Position numbers and translations under genes: made by a program
Notes under the pieces: generated by a model
What the model was told of the DNA's origin: nothing
The model's input: the letters and a program-made list of their open reading frames with translations, nothing else
The model's database searches: none
DNA from: Clostridiaceae bacterium
Lineage (GTDB): Bacteria; Bacillota; Clostridia; Lachnospirales; Lachnospiraceae
Assembly (NCBI GenBank): GCA_910574345.1
Contig: CAJSZV010000009.1
Coordinates: 62,001-126,000, forward strand
DNA: 64,000 nucleotides
Reading direction: 5' to 3'
Part shown: piece by piece, positions 1-9,245 of the stretch
Numbering within the stretch: the stretch's first letter is position 1
How the letters are laid out: the number at the start of each line of letters is the position of its first letter

Positions 1-680
1 CATTGCTTTTCAAGGGTCACATAGAGATAATCCGGCTGGTAATTGCTGTAATAATAAAGGCTGCTTTTGCTCTTGTTATATTTTACCGCCAGGGCATACT
101 GCATTTTGCGGATGACTTTCATAGGCATCTTTTTCCCCACGGCGGACAATACAGCCACAACAGCTTTTCCCCCAGCGCCGTATTTTGAATAATCCAGTTC
201 ATACCTGTGCCCCATGGCCAAACCGTAGATCAGCGTGTGAAGTCCTTTCACCAGCGCCGCCTTCACTCTGCATTCCGGCTGGGTATCCAGAATAAACAGG
301 TCCACCCACAGATGATTCAGCCTTCCCTCGTAATACTGCATCTCAGGCCCGTCGTCATGGGTGCTGCTGTTTAGATATACAATTCGGGGAGTAAAATCAT
401 AAAACCCTTCCCCGCTGCGAAGCTGATTCGGTTCCAGAAGCTTCATCCCTCTGGGAAGCTCTTTTCTCACCACTTTCGCAAATCTCTCGTAATTTTCTCT
501 GGTAAAGGCCACATCTGCGTCATCATCCCAGGGAATAAATCCCTGATGGCGCACGGCTCCGATGAGAGTTCCCGCGTCCAGCTGATATCGTATTCCATAT
601 TTCCGGCAGATCCGGTCAATCTCTTTGAGCATTTTTAAATTAGCCTTGTGGACTGGCTCCAGCTCTTTTGTCTCCTCCAT
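1..680 (-). CDS. LicD family protein (3' end cut by window edge)
   Basis: LicD proteins are nucleotidyltransferase-fold enzymes that transfer phosphorylcholine or other phospho-groups onto surface glycans; the substrate here is unknown. Translated from the ATG at 680, the first residues carry the LicD hallmark: GTLIGAVRHQG (about 37-47) followed by the metal-binding cluster WDDDADV (51-57). About 226 codons are present and the frame runs off the window start. The ATG lies inside the end of rfbH (41-bp overlap), which suggests translational coupling and makes this the distal visible gene of the polysaccharide operon. Family call is secure; chemistry is inference. Confidence 0.85.
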   Translation of the reverse strand, partial: MEETKELEPVHKANLKMLKEIDRICRKYGIRYQLDAGTLIGAVRHQGFIPWDDDADVAFTRENYERFAKVVRKELPRGMKLLEPNQLRSGEGFYDFTPRIVYLNSSTHDDGPEMQYYEGRLNHLWVDLFILDTQPECRVKAALVKGLHTLIYGLAMGHRYELDYSKYGAGGKAVVAVLSAVGKKMPMKVIRKMQYALAVKYNKSKSSLYYYSNYQPDYLYVTLEKQ

Positions 681-2010
681 ATACCCCCTCCTTAATCACT
701 TCAGCCATATAATCAATCATCTCGTCACTCATACCCGGATACACTCCCACCCAGAAAGTATCCCGCATAATCCTGTCCGTATTCGCAAGGCTTCCTGCAA
801 TCCGATAGCCCTCCCCTGTCTCTCTCATCTGGTCAAAGCAAGGGTGTCTGGTCAAATTTCCCGCAAACAGCATTCTGGTCTGAACGCCTTTGCTCTCCAC
901 ATATTGTACCACCTGATTCCGGTCCACTCCTTCTTTGCAGGTAATGAGGAACCCGAACCAGCTGGGTCTAGAATTTGCCGCTGCTTTTGGAAGAATCAGC
1001 TTATCCTCCATATCTTTGAGCCCTTCATAAAGCCGGTCAAAATTATGGCGGCGGCGCTCCACAAAGGAAGGAAATTTCTTAAGCTGGGCGCAGCCGATGG
1101 CTGCCTGCATGTCCGTGGCCTTTAAGTTATACCCGAAATGGGAATACACGTATTTGTGGTCGTACCCAGAAGGCAGTTCCTTGTACTGTCTGTCAAAACG
1201 ATGGCCGCACACATTGTCATGTCCTGAGGGACAGACGCAGTCCCGGCCCCAGTCCCTGAAGGAACGGATGATCTTGTGAAGCAGAGGATTATCAGTATAG
1301 ACGGCGCCTCCCTCCCCCATAGTCATATGATGGGGCGGATAAAAACTGGATGTGCCCAAATCTCCTATGGTTCCGGAAAATTTTTCTTTTCCTTCTATGG
1401 TGTATCTGGTTCCGAGGGCGTCGCAGTTATCTTCCACCAGCCACAGATTGTGTCTTTCACAGAATGCCTTTACTTTCCCCAAGTCAAAGGGATTGCCCAG
1501 GGTGTGGGCCAGCATCACGGCTTTCGTCTTTTCCGAATAAGCCTCCTCCAGCATGTCTGTGTCAATGTTATACTGAGGGATGGTCACATCCACAAATACA
1601 GGTACGGCTCCGTACTGGATCATAGGCGCCACCGTAGTGGGAAAACCTGCCGCCACAGTAATGACTTCATCTCCCCGTTTTACCTGGCGGTCTCCCAAAA
1701 GGGGAGAGGTCAGAGCCATAAAAGCCAGCAGATTAGCGGAAGAACCGGAATTCACCAGGGAGCAGTACGTCACTTCCAGGTATTTGGCCATCTTACTCTC
1801 AAATTCCTCTGTATAACGGCCGGAGGTCAGCCAGAACTCCAGGGAACTGTCCACCAGATTCATCATCTCTTCCTTGTCATAAACCCTGGAAGCATAGGGA
1901 ATCCTATCCCCCGCCTTATATGCCTTCTTCCGATGAAACCGCTCACAGTACTCCCCTGTCAGTTCCAATATTTCCTGTCTTGCCTGTTCCTCTGTCTTGT
2001 TCTCAAACAT
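640..2010 (-). CDS. rfbH: CDP-4-keto-6-deoxy-D-glucose 3-dehydrase (E1), RfbH type
   Basis: Makes the 3-deoxy intermediate of CDP-3,6-dideoxyhexoses by PMP-dependent C3 dehydration. It has the DegT/DnrJ aminotransferase fold (456 aa), but the usual Schiff-base lysine is replaced by histidine in SSFYPPHHMTMGEGG (about residues 222-236), the known mark of E1/RfbH rather than an aminotransferase. Cysteines of the [2Fe-2S] site are visible: C196 in EDNCDALG and the C-x-C-x7-C run at 258-268. I chose the ATG at 2010, preceded by AAAGGA; a GTG at 2040 is in frame but overlaps the rfbG stop and has a poorer site. It follows rfbG directly. No E3-type reductase partner is in the window. Confidence 0.92.
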   Translation of the reverse strand: MFENKTEEQARQEILELTGEYCERFHRKKAYKAGDRIPYASRVYDKEEMMNLVDSSLEFWLTSGRYTEEFESKMAKYLEVTYCSLVNSGSSANLLAFMALTSPLLGDRQVKRGDEVITVAAGFPTTVAPMIQYGAVPVFVDVTIPQYNIDTDMLEEAYSEKTKAVMLAHTLGNPFDLGKVKAFCERHNLWLVEDNCDALGTRYTIEGKEKFSGTIGDLGTSSFYPPHHMTMGEGGAVYTDNPLLHKIIRSFRDWGRDCVCPSGHDNVCGHRFDRQYKELPSGYDHKYVYSHFGYNLKATDMQAAIGCAQLKKFPSFVERRRHNFDRLYEGLKDMEDKLILPKAAANSRPSWFGFLITCKEGVDRNQVVQYVESKGVQTRMLFAGNLTRHPCFDQMRETGEGYRIAGSLANTDRIMRDTFWVGVYPGMSDEMIDYMAEVIKEGVYGGDKRAGASPQG

Positions 2011-2036
2011 CTTTGTATCCTTTCTTTTCCTGGTTA

Positions 2037-3101
2037 TCACGCAAAAAAATCATGAATCTGACGATCTGTAACTCCAAGCATCTCTTCCCCTTTCAGGTAA
2101 GCCCTGGACCATTCCACAGTCCATTCCACAGCCTGTCTCACATTGAGGCGGGGCTGCCAGTGAAATACCTTCTTGATCTTTGAACAGTCCAGTTTCAAAA
2201 ACGATGCCTCATGGGGCCCTCCGTCATACTGGTCAATCCATCGAATCCCGTCTCCCCATGACCTGCAGAACAGATCCGCCAGGTCCCCCGTGGTGATACA
2301 GTCCCTGTCATCGGGCCCCACATTATAATATCCGGCGTAAGAGGGGTCCTCATACTGTTTCATGGCTATGGTCAGATAGACGGACAGGGGCTCAAGCACA
2401 TGCTGATAAGGCCTGGTGGAGTGTGGATTGCGGACAATGATATCTTTCCCCAGGGCAGCCGCGCGGATACAGTCAGGAATGATCCGGTCATTGGCGAAAT
2501 CACCGCCTCCGATGACATTGCCGGCTCTGGAAGTGGAGACTCTGCACCGGTTATCTCCAAAAAAGGACTTAATATAACTGTGCGTCACCAGTTCGGAACA
2601 GGACTTGCTGTTGGAGTAGGGATCATATCCGTCCAAGGGGTCACATTCCCGGTAGCCGTATTCCCACTCCCGATTTTCATAGACCTTATCTGTCGTCACA
2701 TTAAGACAAGACTTCACGGAGGGAGTCAATCGGACGCATTCAAGCATATTCACCGTGCCCATTACATTGGTCTCATACGTATAGACGGGGTCTTTGTAGG
2801 AATCCCTCACAATAGGCTGAGCAGCCAGGTGAAACACGATCTCCGGCTGAGTCTGTTCAAATGTTTTTTTCAGGCAGTCCAGATCACGAATATCTCCTAT
2901 GACACTGTTCATGGTTTTATCAATGCCGGCTGTATAGAACAGGCTGGGATTAGTAGGCGGCTCTTTCGCGTATCCTGTAACCTTTGCTCCCATATCTGTC
3001 AGAATCCGGCACAGCCATGAACCTTTAAAGCCTGTATGCCCTGTGACCAGCACCCTCTTTCCCTTGTAAAAACCGCAAAACATCTCCCACGTTTGTTCCA
3101 T
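2037..3101 (-). CDS. rfbG: CDP-glucose 4,6-dehydratase
   Basis: Converts CDP-D-glucose to CDP-4-keto-6-deoxy-D-glucose, the substrate of RfbH. It is an extended SDR enzyme of 354 aa: an NAD-binding glycine motif VTGHTGFKGSWL near residue 20, a TTDKVY segment, and the catalytic Tyr-x3-Lys in DPYSNSK. The length matches the family. The start ATG at 3101 follows a GGAGG site and lies 13 nt beyond the rfbF stop. It sits between rfbF and rfbH in pathway order (cytidylyltransferase, dehydratase, dehydrase). Confidence 0.93.
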   Translation of the reverse strand: MEQTWEMFCGFYKGKRVLVTGHTGFKGSWLCRILTDMGAKVTGYAKEPPTNPSLFYTAGIDKTMNSVIGDIRDLDCLKKTFEQTQPEIVFHLAAQPIVRDSYKDPVYTYETNVMGTVNMLECVRLTPSVKSCLNVTTDKVYENREWEYGYRECDPLDGYDPYSNSKSCSELVTHSYIKSFFGDNRCRVSTSRAGNVIGGGDFANDRIIPDCIRAAALGKDIIVRNPHSTRPYQHVLEPLSVYLTIAMKQYEDPSYAGYYNVGPDDRDCITTGDLADLFCRSWGDGIRWIDQYDGGPHEASFLKLDCSKIKKVFHWQPRLNVRQAVEWTVEWSRAYLKGEEMLGVTDRQIHDFFA

Positions 3102-3114
3102 CCTCCTGCACCTC

Positions 3115-3891
3115 CTAGTTCTTCCATATCTTCCACGGAGCTTTTCCGCTCTGCCACAGATCCTCCAGCTTTTTCATCTCCCGCTGGGTATCCATGCACT
3201 GCCAAAAACCGCTGTGATGATAACCCATAAGCTGCCCCTCCGCCGACAGTCTCTGTAAAGGCTCCTGTTCGAACACTGTAAAATCATCTTTAAGATAATC
3301 AAAAATCTCCGGATTCATCACCATGAACCCGCCGTTGATCAAGCTGGCATCCGTCTCTTTCTTCTCCCTGAAAGAATGAATCCTGTGATCCGGCCCGATA
3401 TCCAAAACTCCTTTCAGCTGCGCAATGTTCACAGTAGTGATGGTGGCAGTCTTTCCATGCTCCCTGTGGAATTTTAACAGGGCATGAAGATCCACGTCAC
3501 AGACTCCGTCTCCGTATGTCAGCATAAAGGGTTCCTTTCCAATATAAGGCTGAATCCGCTTGATCCGTCCCCCGGTCATGGTATTGAGTCCTGTGTCTAC
3601 CAATGTCACTTTCCATGGCTCCGAATAATTATTGTGAACCTCCATGGTGTTGTTGGCCAAATCAAAGGTCACGTCAGACGTGTGGAGAAAATAGTCCGCA
3701 AAAAATTCCTTTACCACATACTGCTTATAGCCCAGGCAGATCACAAAATCATGGAAACCGAATTCGGAATAGTATTTCATAATATGCCAGAGAATGGGTT
3801 TCTCGCCGATCTCGATCATTGGCTTGGGTTTTAAATGGCTCTGCTCGCTTATTCTTGTGCCGAACCCGCCGGCTAAAAGTACTACTTTCAT
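3115..3891 (-). CDS. rfbF: Glucose-1-phosphate cytidylyltransferase
   Basis: Forms CDP-glucose from CTP and alpha-D-glucose 1-phosphate, the entry step to CDP-deoxyhexoses. The N-terminus shows the sugar nucleotidyltransferase signature LAGGFGTRISE, then the lysine-rich HLKPKPMIEIG. The length of 258 aa is the RfbF norm, and the YGDGVCDVD segment carries the metal-binding aspartates. The ATG follows GAGGAGGG with suitable spacing. Being directly upstream of rfbG and rfbH supports the cytidylyl rather than thymidylyl or uridylyl specificity. Confidence 0.93.
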   Translation of the reverse strand: MKVVLLAGGFGTRISEQSHLKPKPMIEIGEKPILWHIMKYYSEFGFHDFVICLGYKQYVVKEFFADYFLHTSDVTFDLANNTMEVHNNYSEPWKVTLVDTGLNTMTGGRIKRIQPYIGKEPFMLTYGDGVCDVDLHALLKFHREHGKTATITTVNIAQLKGVLDIGPDHRIHSFREKKETDASLINGGFMVMNPEIFDYLKDDFTVFEQEPLQRLSAEGQLMGYHHSGFWQCMDTQREMKKLEDLWQSGKAPWKIWKN

Positions 3892-3938
3892 TAAATCTTC
3901 CCTCCTCTTGTTTTTACAGCGGCGCCCGCTGCTCCCCT

Positions 3939-5327
3939 TTATCTGAAAATATTCAAATGATTTTCTTTCAGTATCGTCAAAGCCTCCCTGACCGCCTGAC
4001 CGCTCTGGGGATTGCCGGTTCGATATTCAAAATTCTCCCTCAGTTCATCGTCCGTCCGATTCTCGAAGTCAAGAGCAATCTCCGCCCTCCTGGCACAATA
4101 TTCCGCTCTTGCAGGGGCTTTCCTCAATTCTTCCCTTGTGGTATAGATATTTCCCCCAAGAATCACTGCCGTGACGGCAACTGTCACAGCCCGAACCGCC
4201 GCTCTTCCCCTGAAACCGGCTTTTCCCTTTTTCATCCCCCGGCCGGCCAAAGCAAAGGTAAGGATTATCCCCAGGATTCCTGTCTGAAACTGAAGGGCAT
4301 ATCTTGAGGACATTCCATAGTTCTCATTCAGATAAACCCAGCGGGACAGCAGAATCAGCACATGATTCAAAATTCCCGCGCCCATAAGAATCAGAGGAAA
4401 CACGGTCTTCTCATAGAGTCTGCAGCGAATGTACAGCACCACGGCTGCACCATAGCTTCCGATTACCATAAGTCCAAGGGCCAGATATGGCAGATTGGTA
4501 TGGAAAGCCGCTTCGGCACATTCCACCCCCACTGCCATGGATGCAAAGGATTTGATGAAAAAGCGAAGAAAATAGCCGGGAGTGCTTAGAAGCTGTTCCG
4601 TAAAAGAAACCTCCGCAATGCCCTTGGGTTCGTCTATTACGCAGGAATTGCTCCATATATACAAAAGGAGAGGAACCGCCGAACTGACTGCGTAAGCCAG
4701 ATAATCTTTATTCCACCGCTTTTCCTTCATCCATACCATTCCCGCTTTAAGCCCGTATGTGAGCCAAAGCACTGCTGTATAGACAGCGCAGTAAGGCCCT
4801 GCCACGGCCAGAGTCAGCACCCAGGGAAGAAGCAGAAGCCTTCTGTGATCCCCCTTCTTCTGACATCCGGTCCACACCCGCTCCAGTACCAGATAGTGAT
4901 AGTAAAACCCGGCAAAGGCAAAAAAATGAATCCAGCCGCTGCCGTTGATCATCATCTCCCACTTATTCAGACTGAACATGACCGCCATCAGACACAGAAA
5001 CCACAATGCGCCGATATTTTTCTTTATGGCGTAGGAAGCCAGCAAAACTGCCGAAAGTCCCAGGGAAATTACTCCCAAAACCTGATCAAACCGGATACGG
5101 TAGTCAAAAAATATCACGTTAATAATCCTGGCCCCATAGTTAAGGGGAATCCTTGTGAGAATATCACCCACAAAAAATTTCCGGGGATTCCACACATCCG
5201 GCAAATAACTGTTCACAAGACGTATATAGTCGGAATAGACCACATCCACAAAAGCCTGTTTCACATACCACAGCCCAAAAAGCACACCAAGCACCGGCAA
5301 ACCATAATACCATATCTTATTTTTCAT
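3939..5327 (-). CDS. Multi-pass membrane protein of polysaccharide cluster
   Basis: 462 aa, with roughly ten hydrophobic segments spread over the protein (first at residues 5-25) and a soluble C-terminal tail of about 70 aa rich in Arg and Glu. There is an acidic-aromatic loop DYIRLVNSYLP just after the first segment, the place where GT-C glycosyltransferases carry their catalytic acidic residue. I do not recognise the family. Position between a second membrane protein and rfbF in the operon suggests a glycan-assembly role: GT-C transferase, polymerase or modifying enzyme. That is inference from context and topology only. Confidence 0.7.
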   Translation of the reverse strand: MKNKIWYYGLPVLGVLFGLWYVKQAFVDVVYSDYIRLVNSYLPDVWNPRKFFVGDILTRIPLNYGARIINVIFFDYRIRFDQVLGVISLGLSAVLLASYAIKKNIGALWFLCLMAVMFSLNKWEMMINGSGWIHFFAFAGFYYHYLVLERVWTGCQKKGDHRRLLLLPWVLTLAVAGPYCAVYTAVLWLTYGLKAGMVWMKEKRWNKDYLAYAVSSAVPLLLYIWSNSCVIDEPKGIAEVSFTEQLLSTPGYFLRFFIKSFASMAVGVECAEAAFHTNLPYLALGLMVIGSYGAAVVLYIRCRLYEKTVFPLILMGAGILNHVLILLSRWVYLNENYGMSSRYALQFQTGILGIILTFALAGRGMKKGKAGFRGRAAVRAVTVAVTAVILGGNIYTTREELRKAPARAEYCARRAEIALDFENRTDDELRENFEYRTGNPQSGQAVREALTILKENHLNIFR

Positions 5328-5339
5328 CCATATCTCCGC

Positions 5340-7196
5340 CTAATCCGCCGTAATCTGCACCATCATGGAAAACCGCTTCTCTCCCCGCTGTTCCTGGGCG
5401 TCTTCCAGATTAAAATTATTCTCAAAATCAAGTTCCACTATATCATAGGGGGCTGCCGTAAGCTCTATATGAGTAATATTTTCCACAATATCCACAGTCT
5501 CCGCCAATTCCCCATCCATATAGATCCGGGACTTCTCCGTCCCTTCCATGGCTCCCGGATACATAAGCTGCAGATGTATGATGCCGCTGTGTCCTGCCAT
5601 TACCCGGAGCTTTGCGCTCTCATCCATCCATCCGTCCCTGTAATATCCGTAGACAGACTCGCATTTTAAGATGCGCACCGCCTCCGTGATATCCTGATAG
5701 GCATAAAAAGACGGATCCTCACGCAGCACCAGCATATTATTGGTCACCTGTCCGAAATCCCGGATATTGTCCACAAAGATCACTTCAGTCCCTTCCGCTC
5801 TCCTGTGCTTATCAAACACCTTAAAAAATGTACTGGCATTAAAATCACTGACTTCATAATCATTTTTTAAAATATAGATCTTTTTGCCGAAAACGGCATC
5901 TCCATATTTCTCATAAGTCTCTTCCGCCAGGGAATTGTACCTCTGCTGATTGTGCCAGAAATATAAGTTGGGATACTTATCTCTGTAATACCTTTCCACA
6001 GGAAACATAAGAACAGTATAAAAAAGCACCATAGCCGTACAGACCACAGCTTTTTTGTAATCCGGAAGCCGGTAAAGCACAGACTCCTGTTTCCTTGCCG
6101 ACGGCCTGGCGATAATTCCGCACATGTAAGCCAGCCACAGCCACGCTGCGGTCATGGACACATAAACCCAGCGGACCTCCACCCGGATTGTCACGCTGGA
6201 GCATGCCATACATGCACCGATAAAGAGAAAGAACAGCAGACTGTTTTTCAGGACCATGCTGCGCTCCCATTTATTCTGAATGATTTTTACCACAAAAGCC
6301 GCCATAATCAGGAGAAGGATTACATCTGCCCCTGCTATGAGAACCTTGACCCATCTGGAAGTCTCATGCCAGGAAAGGCCGCTTAAATATGCCTCCCCCA
6401 TATTAATCCCGAATAAATAGCACACCTGGTGAATGGCAAACTTTATGGCCTGACGAACATTCAGCGTCTCCGCCACATCTGTCCCGCCGGTTCCCGCAGG
6501 CAGCACGGTCCCAATGGTCAAAAACCGAATCAGCTGTATCACGGCAAACAGAGCAGCAGGTATTATCCATTCTCTCACTTTCCAGCGGCGTTTCATGAGA
6601 AGCGCCGTAAAAAGCAGCGGAAGCAGCACCATATATCTCTCATGGATAAAACATACCGCAAAATACAGTCCGCATGCCGCCCAAAAATAATCCTGACGCT
6701 CCCGCGGTTCATTGATATAGGTATATAAGCACCACAGGATTCCAATAGCGGCCCACAAGGCCAATGTCTCCATGAGACCATATACCTGGGCGATCTGGTA
6801 ATACGACATTCTGGAAAGCAGATATAGGAATCCGCACAGAAATCCAATGACCTTGTTGTTGGACAGTCTCCTTCCAAACCGGCTTACCGTGTAAGCCACA
6901 GCCCCATTCAATATGACGTTAATTGGGACGAACCAGGTTACATGGTGTCCTACAAGCCCAAGCTCCAGATACGCCACCAGATAATAAAGGAATCGGAACC
7001 TGGTGCTTCCCATAGGAAATACAAACTCCCGAAAGCTCTGTTCCCCATAACAGGACCACAGATACAGATCGTCCATGAACAATCCCTTGATCTGAATCCC
7101 CGCATTAATAAAAAACGCAAAAGCCAATAAGAGGCCGGCAGTTATCACCTCATCCTTCCAGCGATACTGCCACATACCGGCTCCTTTTTTCTCCAT
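5340..7196 (-). CDS. Putative GT-C type membrane glycosyltransferase
   Basis: 618 aa. About ten membrane segments fill residues 15-400, followed by a hydrophilic domain of about 200 aa ending in a beta-rich segment. The loop after the first membrane segment holds FMDDLYLW (about residues 40-47), matching the position of the acidic D-D/D-E pair in GT-C glycosyltransferases that use lipid-linked sugars. The start ATG has GGAGG 11 nt upstream. Neighbours are a GT2 gene and another membrane protein. A sugar transferase acting on the outer membrane face is the best guess; the substrate is unknown. Confidence 0.65.
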   Translation of the reverse strand: MEKKGAGMWQYRWKDEVITAGLLLAFAFFINAGIQIKGLFMDDLYLWSCYGEQSFREFVFPMGSTRFRFLYYLVAYLELGLVGHHVTWFVPINVILNGAVAYTVSRFGRRLSNNKVIGFLCGFLYLLSRMSYYQIAQVYGLMETLALWAAIGILWCLYTYINEPRERQDYFWAACGLYFAVCFIHERYMVLLPLLFTALLMKRRWKVREWIIPAALFAVIQLIRFLTIGTVLPAGTGGTDVAETLNVRQAIKFAIHQVCYLFGINMGEAYLSGLSWHETSRWVKVLIAGADVILLLIMAAFVVKIIQNKWERSMVLKNSLLFFLFIGACMACSSVTIRVEVRWVYVSMTAAWLWLAYMCGIIARPSARKQESVLYRLPDYKKAVVCTAMVLFYTVLMFPVERYYRDKYPNLYFWHNQQRYNSLAEETYEKYGDAVFGKKIYILKNDYEVSDFNASTFFKVFDKHRRAEGTEVIFVDNIRDFGQVTNNMLVLREDPSFYAYQDITEAVRILKCESVYGYYRDGWMDESAKLRVMAGHSGIIHLQLMYPGAMEGTEKSRIYMDGELAETVDIVENITHIELTAAPYDIVELDFENNFNLEDAQEQRGEKRFSMMVQITAD

Positions 7197-7226
7197 TTTG
7201 GTTACTTCCTCCGGATTTCCTTATAA

Positions 7227-8009
7227 TCAATCGTAATTCCTGCTGGCCAGACTGTATCCTCTCATCAGCACGCCGGACAGCCGGCGGGGCCAGATTTTCT
7301 CAAACATCTGCCGCTCTTCCCGCTCTCTCTTGTGATTCTTTATGCAGGCTTTCGTAGCCGCCCCGTCATGGACCCGGTAGTAAAGAAGGGGCTTCTCGAC
7401 GCAAACGAATCTTCCCCCCTTAAGGGCCAGCTTCCGCATGCAATCCCAATCCAGCACAAAATCATATTGATCCGAAAACAAAGGCAGGGAAATCCTGTCT
7501 TTCCCGTAACTGCAGGAAGGGCACATAACCGGATTGCCAAAGATCAGGCCGCTCATCTTCACAGCAGGCAGATGGCACAGGCCCCTGAACCTCCACGGAA
7601 GACGCAGCACCTTTTTCACGGCTTCCACCGCCCCTCCCCTTGTCAGCTTCCCGTCCTTTATGAGAACTCCGTCCGTCATAAATACGGACATGTCCGGCCA
7701 GCGCTCATAAGCCTTCTTAAGCTCCTCCACATAATGCCGGTTATACAGATCGTCCTGATGGGTGACAGTGACAAACCTCCCCTCTGCTTTTTCCACCCCA
7801 TAATTCCAGTCATTGCCGATTCCTTTTTCTCCGGTTCTCACAAAAAGAGGTATGTCGTGCCGGCTCAGAAGCCCTTCCAGCCAGTCACTGGGAGTGGATG
7901 TAACACAAATAATCTCTGAGGAAAGGGTCTGAGCCTTTAAGGACCGTATGCATGCTTCCAGGTAAGGCGACTTTCCGTATGCGCAGATGGCAAATGTATG
8001 AAATCCCAT
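7227..8009 (-). CDS. Family 2 glycosyltransferase
   Basis: 260 aa, GT-A fold. The N-terminus FAICAYGKSPYLEACIRSL is a typical GT2 nucleotide-binding start, and THQDDLYN (near residue 90) supplies the metal-binding Asp pair. A later VLDWDC segment is near the acceptor-site acidic position. I prefer the ATG at 8009 (GAGGGG nine nt upstream) over the in-frame ATG at 8057, which would reach into gmhA. It begins 17 nt after the gmhA stop. Plausible donors are the GDP-heptose or the CDP-deoxyhexose made by the neighbouring genes; the sequence cannot tell which. Confidence 0.87.
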   Translation of the reverse strand: MGFHTFAICAYGKSPYLEACIRSLKAQTLSSEIICVTSTPSDWLEGLLSRHDIPLFVRTGEKGIGNDWNYGVEKAEGRFVTVTHQDDLYNRHYVEELKKAYERWPDMSVFMTDGVLIKDGKLTRGGAVEAVKKVLRLPWRFRGLCHLPAVKMSGLIFGNPVMCPSCSYGKDRISLPLFSDQYDFVLDWDCMRKLALKGGRFVCVEKPLLYYRVHDGAATKACIKNHKREREERQMFEKIWPRRLSGVLMRGYSLASRNYD

Positions 8010-8026
8010 AAGCTTGTACCCCTCAC

Positions 8027-8662
8027 TTAAAAGAAATGTTCCTCCAGCATCAGACACAGGGCGTGGTAGATAGGAAGATGAAGTTCCTGAATCTTAAAGG
8101 TCTCCTGTTCCGGAACAATCACCGCCGCATCGGAATACCCGGCCATCTTTCCGCCGTCCTTTCCTGTAAGGCCGATCACTTTCATCCCCTTGGCCTTCGC
8201 CGTCACTGCGGCGTAATGGATATTGGCTGCATTGCCGGAAGTGGAGATTCCCCAAAGCACATCTCCCTCCTGCCCGTAACCATATACCTGCTGGGCATAG
8301 ATCAGTTCTCCCTCCACATCATTTAAAAATGCCGTGGAAAGGGCAGGATGCCCTGACAGGGCAATAGCCGGAAGACCGCCCTGTAGTTTTAAGGCCAGTT
8401 CCTTTCCGGCTTTTTCATCAATCCGTTCCATTTTCCCAGCCATATCCTCTGGCACCTGGCGCCGCTTTACAAACCCTTTCATCAGTTCTCCCACAATATG
8501 TTCCGAATCCGCCGCGCTTCCTCCGTTGCCTGCCAAAAGCAGCTTATGTCCTGTCTCGAAGCACTCTTTCAAAATCTCATATGCCTCCATCACAGATCCC
8601 CTTATCGGTTCCAAAACCGGGTATCTGCTTATGAGCTCTTCTAAATAAGCCGTCTCATTCAT
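8027..8662 (-). CDS. gmhA: Sedoheptulose-7-phosphate isomerase (phosphoheptose isomerase)
   Basis: First step of D-glycero-D-manno-heptose synthesis: sedoheptulose 7-phosphate to D-glycero-D-manno-heptose 7-phosphate. It is a single SIS domain of 211 aa with the phosphate-binding AGNGGSAADSEHI motif (about 45-57), a second serine-rich turn GISTSGNAANI, and the zinc/catalytic IQELHLPIYH near the C-terminus. The ATG at 8662 begins the homologous region; the longer frame to 8776 adds an unrelated extension that reads through gmhB. It overlaps the gmhB stop by 8 bp. Confidence 0.92.
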   Translation of the reverse strand: MNETAYLEELISRYPVLEPIRGSVMEAYEILKECFETGHKLLLAGNGGSAADSEHIVGELMKGFVKRRQVPEDMAGKMERIDEKAGKELALKLQGGLPAIALSGHPALSTAFLNDVEGELIYAQQVYGYGQEGDVLWGISTSGNAANIHYAAVTAKAKGMKVIGLTGKDGGKMAGYSDAAVIVPEQETFKIQELHLPIYHALCLMLEEHFF

Positions 8663-9242
8663 TCTTATGTTTCCCTTCCCTGATAATATATTCTGCTGCG
8701 TCCATAAGAGTTTCCGCGTAAAAATCATAAAATGGTTCCTCTCCCCGCTCCATATTCTCCGCCCGTTCCTGAGCACCGTAACCGGTGCTCACTAAAATTC
8801 CGGGTATCCCGTAATTATGCCCTGCCTGGACGTCAATCCGTTTATCCCCTATCATATAGGAATGTGCCTTGTCAACATCCAAGTCTTTCTCAGCCATCTG
8901 AAACATGCCGATGCCGGGCTTTCTGCAGAGACATTTCTTTTTGAATTCTCCTATTCCGTGGACCGGATGGTGGGGACAGTAATAAAAAAAGTCAATCTGC
9001 GCCCCCTGCTTTTTCAGCTGTTCATTGAGGTACTCATGAAGTCTGTGCATCTGCTCCGCCGTATAGTATCCTCTGGCAATGCCTGCCTGGTTGGTCACTA
9101 CCGCGATCCGAAATCCTTCACGGCGCAGAAGAGCAATTCCTTCTGCCGCCCCCGGCAGAAGAACCAGATCCCTGGGACGGTACAGGTAGCTTACCTCCTG
9201 GTTAATCGTTCCGTCCCGGTCTAAAAATACGACTTTGTCCAT
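8655..9242 (-). CDS. gmhB: D-glycero-D-manno-heptose 1,7-bisphosphate 7-phosphatase
   Basis: HAD-superfamily phosphatase that removes the C7 phosphate of heptose 1,7-bisphosphate. Motif I is FLDRDGTIN (residues 6-14), motif II lies around VVTNQAG, and motif III/IV around MIGDKRIDVQAG. The GmhB zinc loop is visible as C-x-H-x-P-H followed by C-L-C-R-K-P. The length of 195 aa is normal. It sits four bases from hddA and overlaps gmhA. With an alpha-type kinase (hddA) next door it should act on the alpha anomer. Confidence 0.92.
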   Translation of the reverse strand: MDKVVFLDRDGTINQEVSYLYRPRDLVLLPGAAEGIALLRREGFRIAVVTNQAGIARGYYTAEQMHRLHEYLNEQLKKQGAQIDFFYYCPHHPVHGIGEFKKKCLCRKPGIGMFQMAEKDLDVDKAHSYMIGDKRIDVQAGHNYGIPGILVSTGYGAQERAENMERGEEPFYDFYAETLMDAAEYIIREGKHKNE

Positions 9243-9245
9243 AAT

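Noticed and set aside
1276-2055. 259-aa open frame antisense to rfbH
   Set aside because: Complement of a well-conserved gene, no ribosome site, no recognisable protein; a shadow frame.
4845-5669. 274-aa plus-strand frame across two membrane-protein genes
   Set aside because: Antisense to two well-supported genes and rich in His/Pro/Ile typical of reversed membrane coding sequence.
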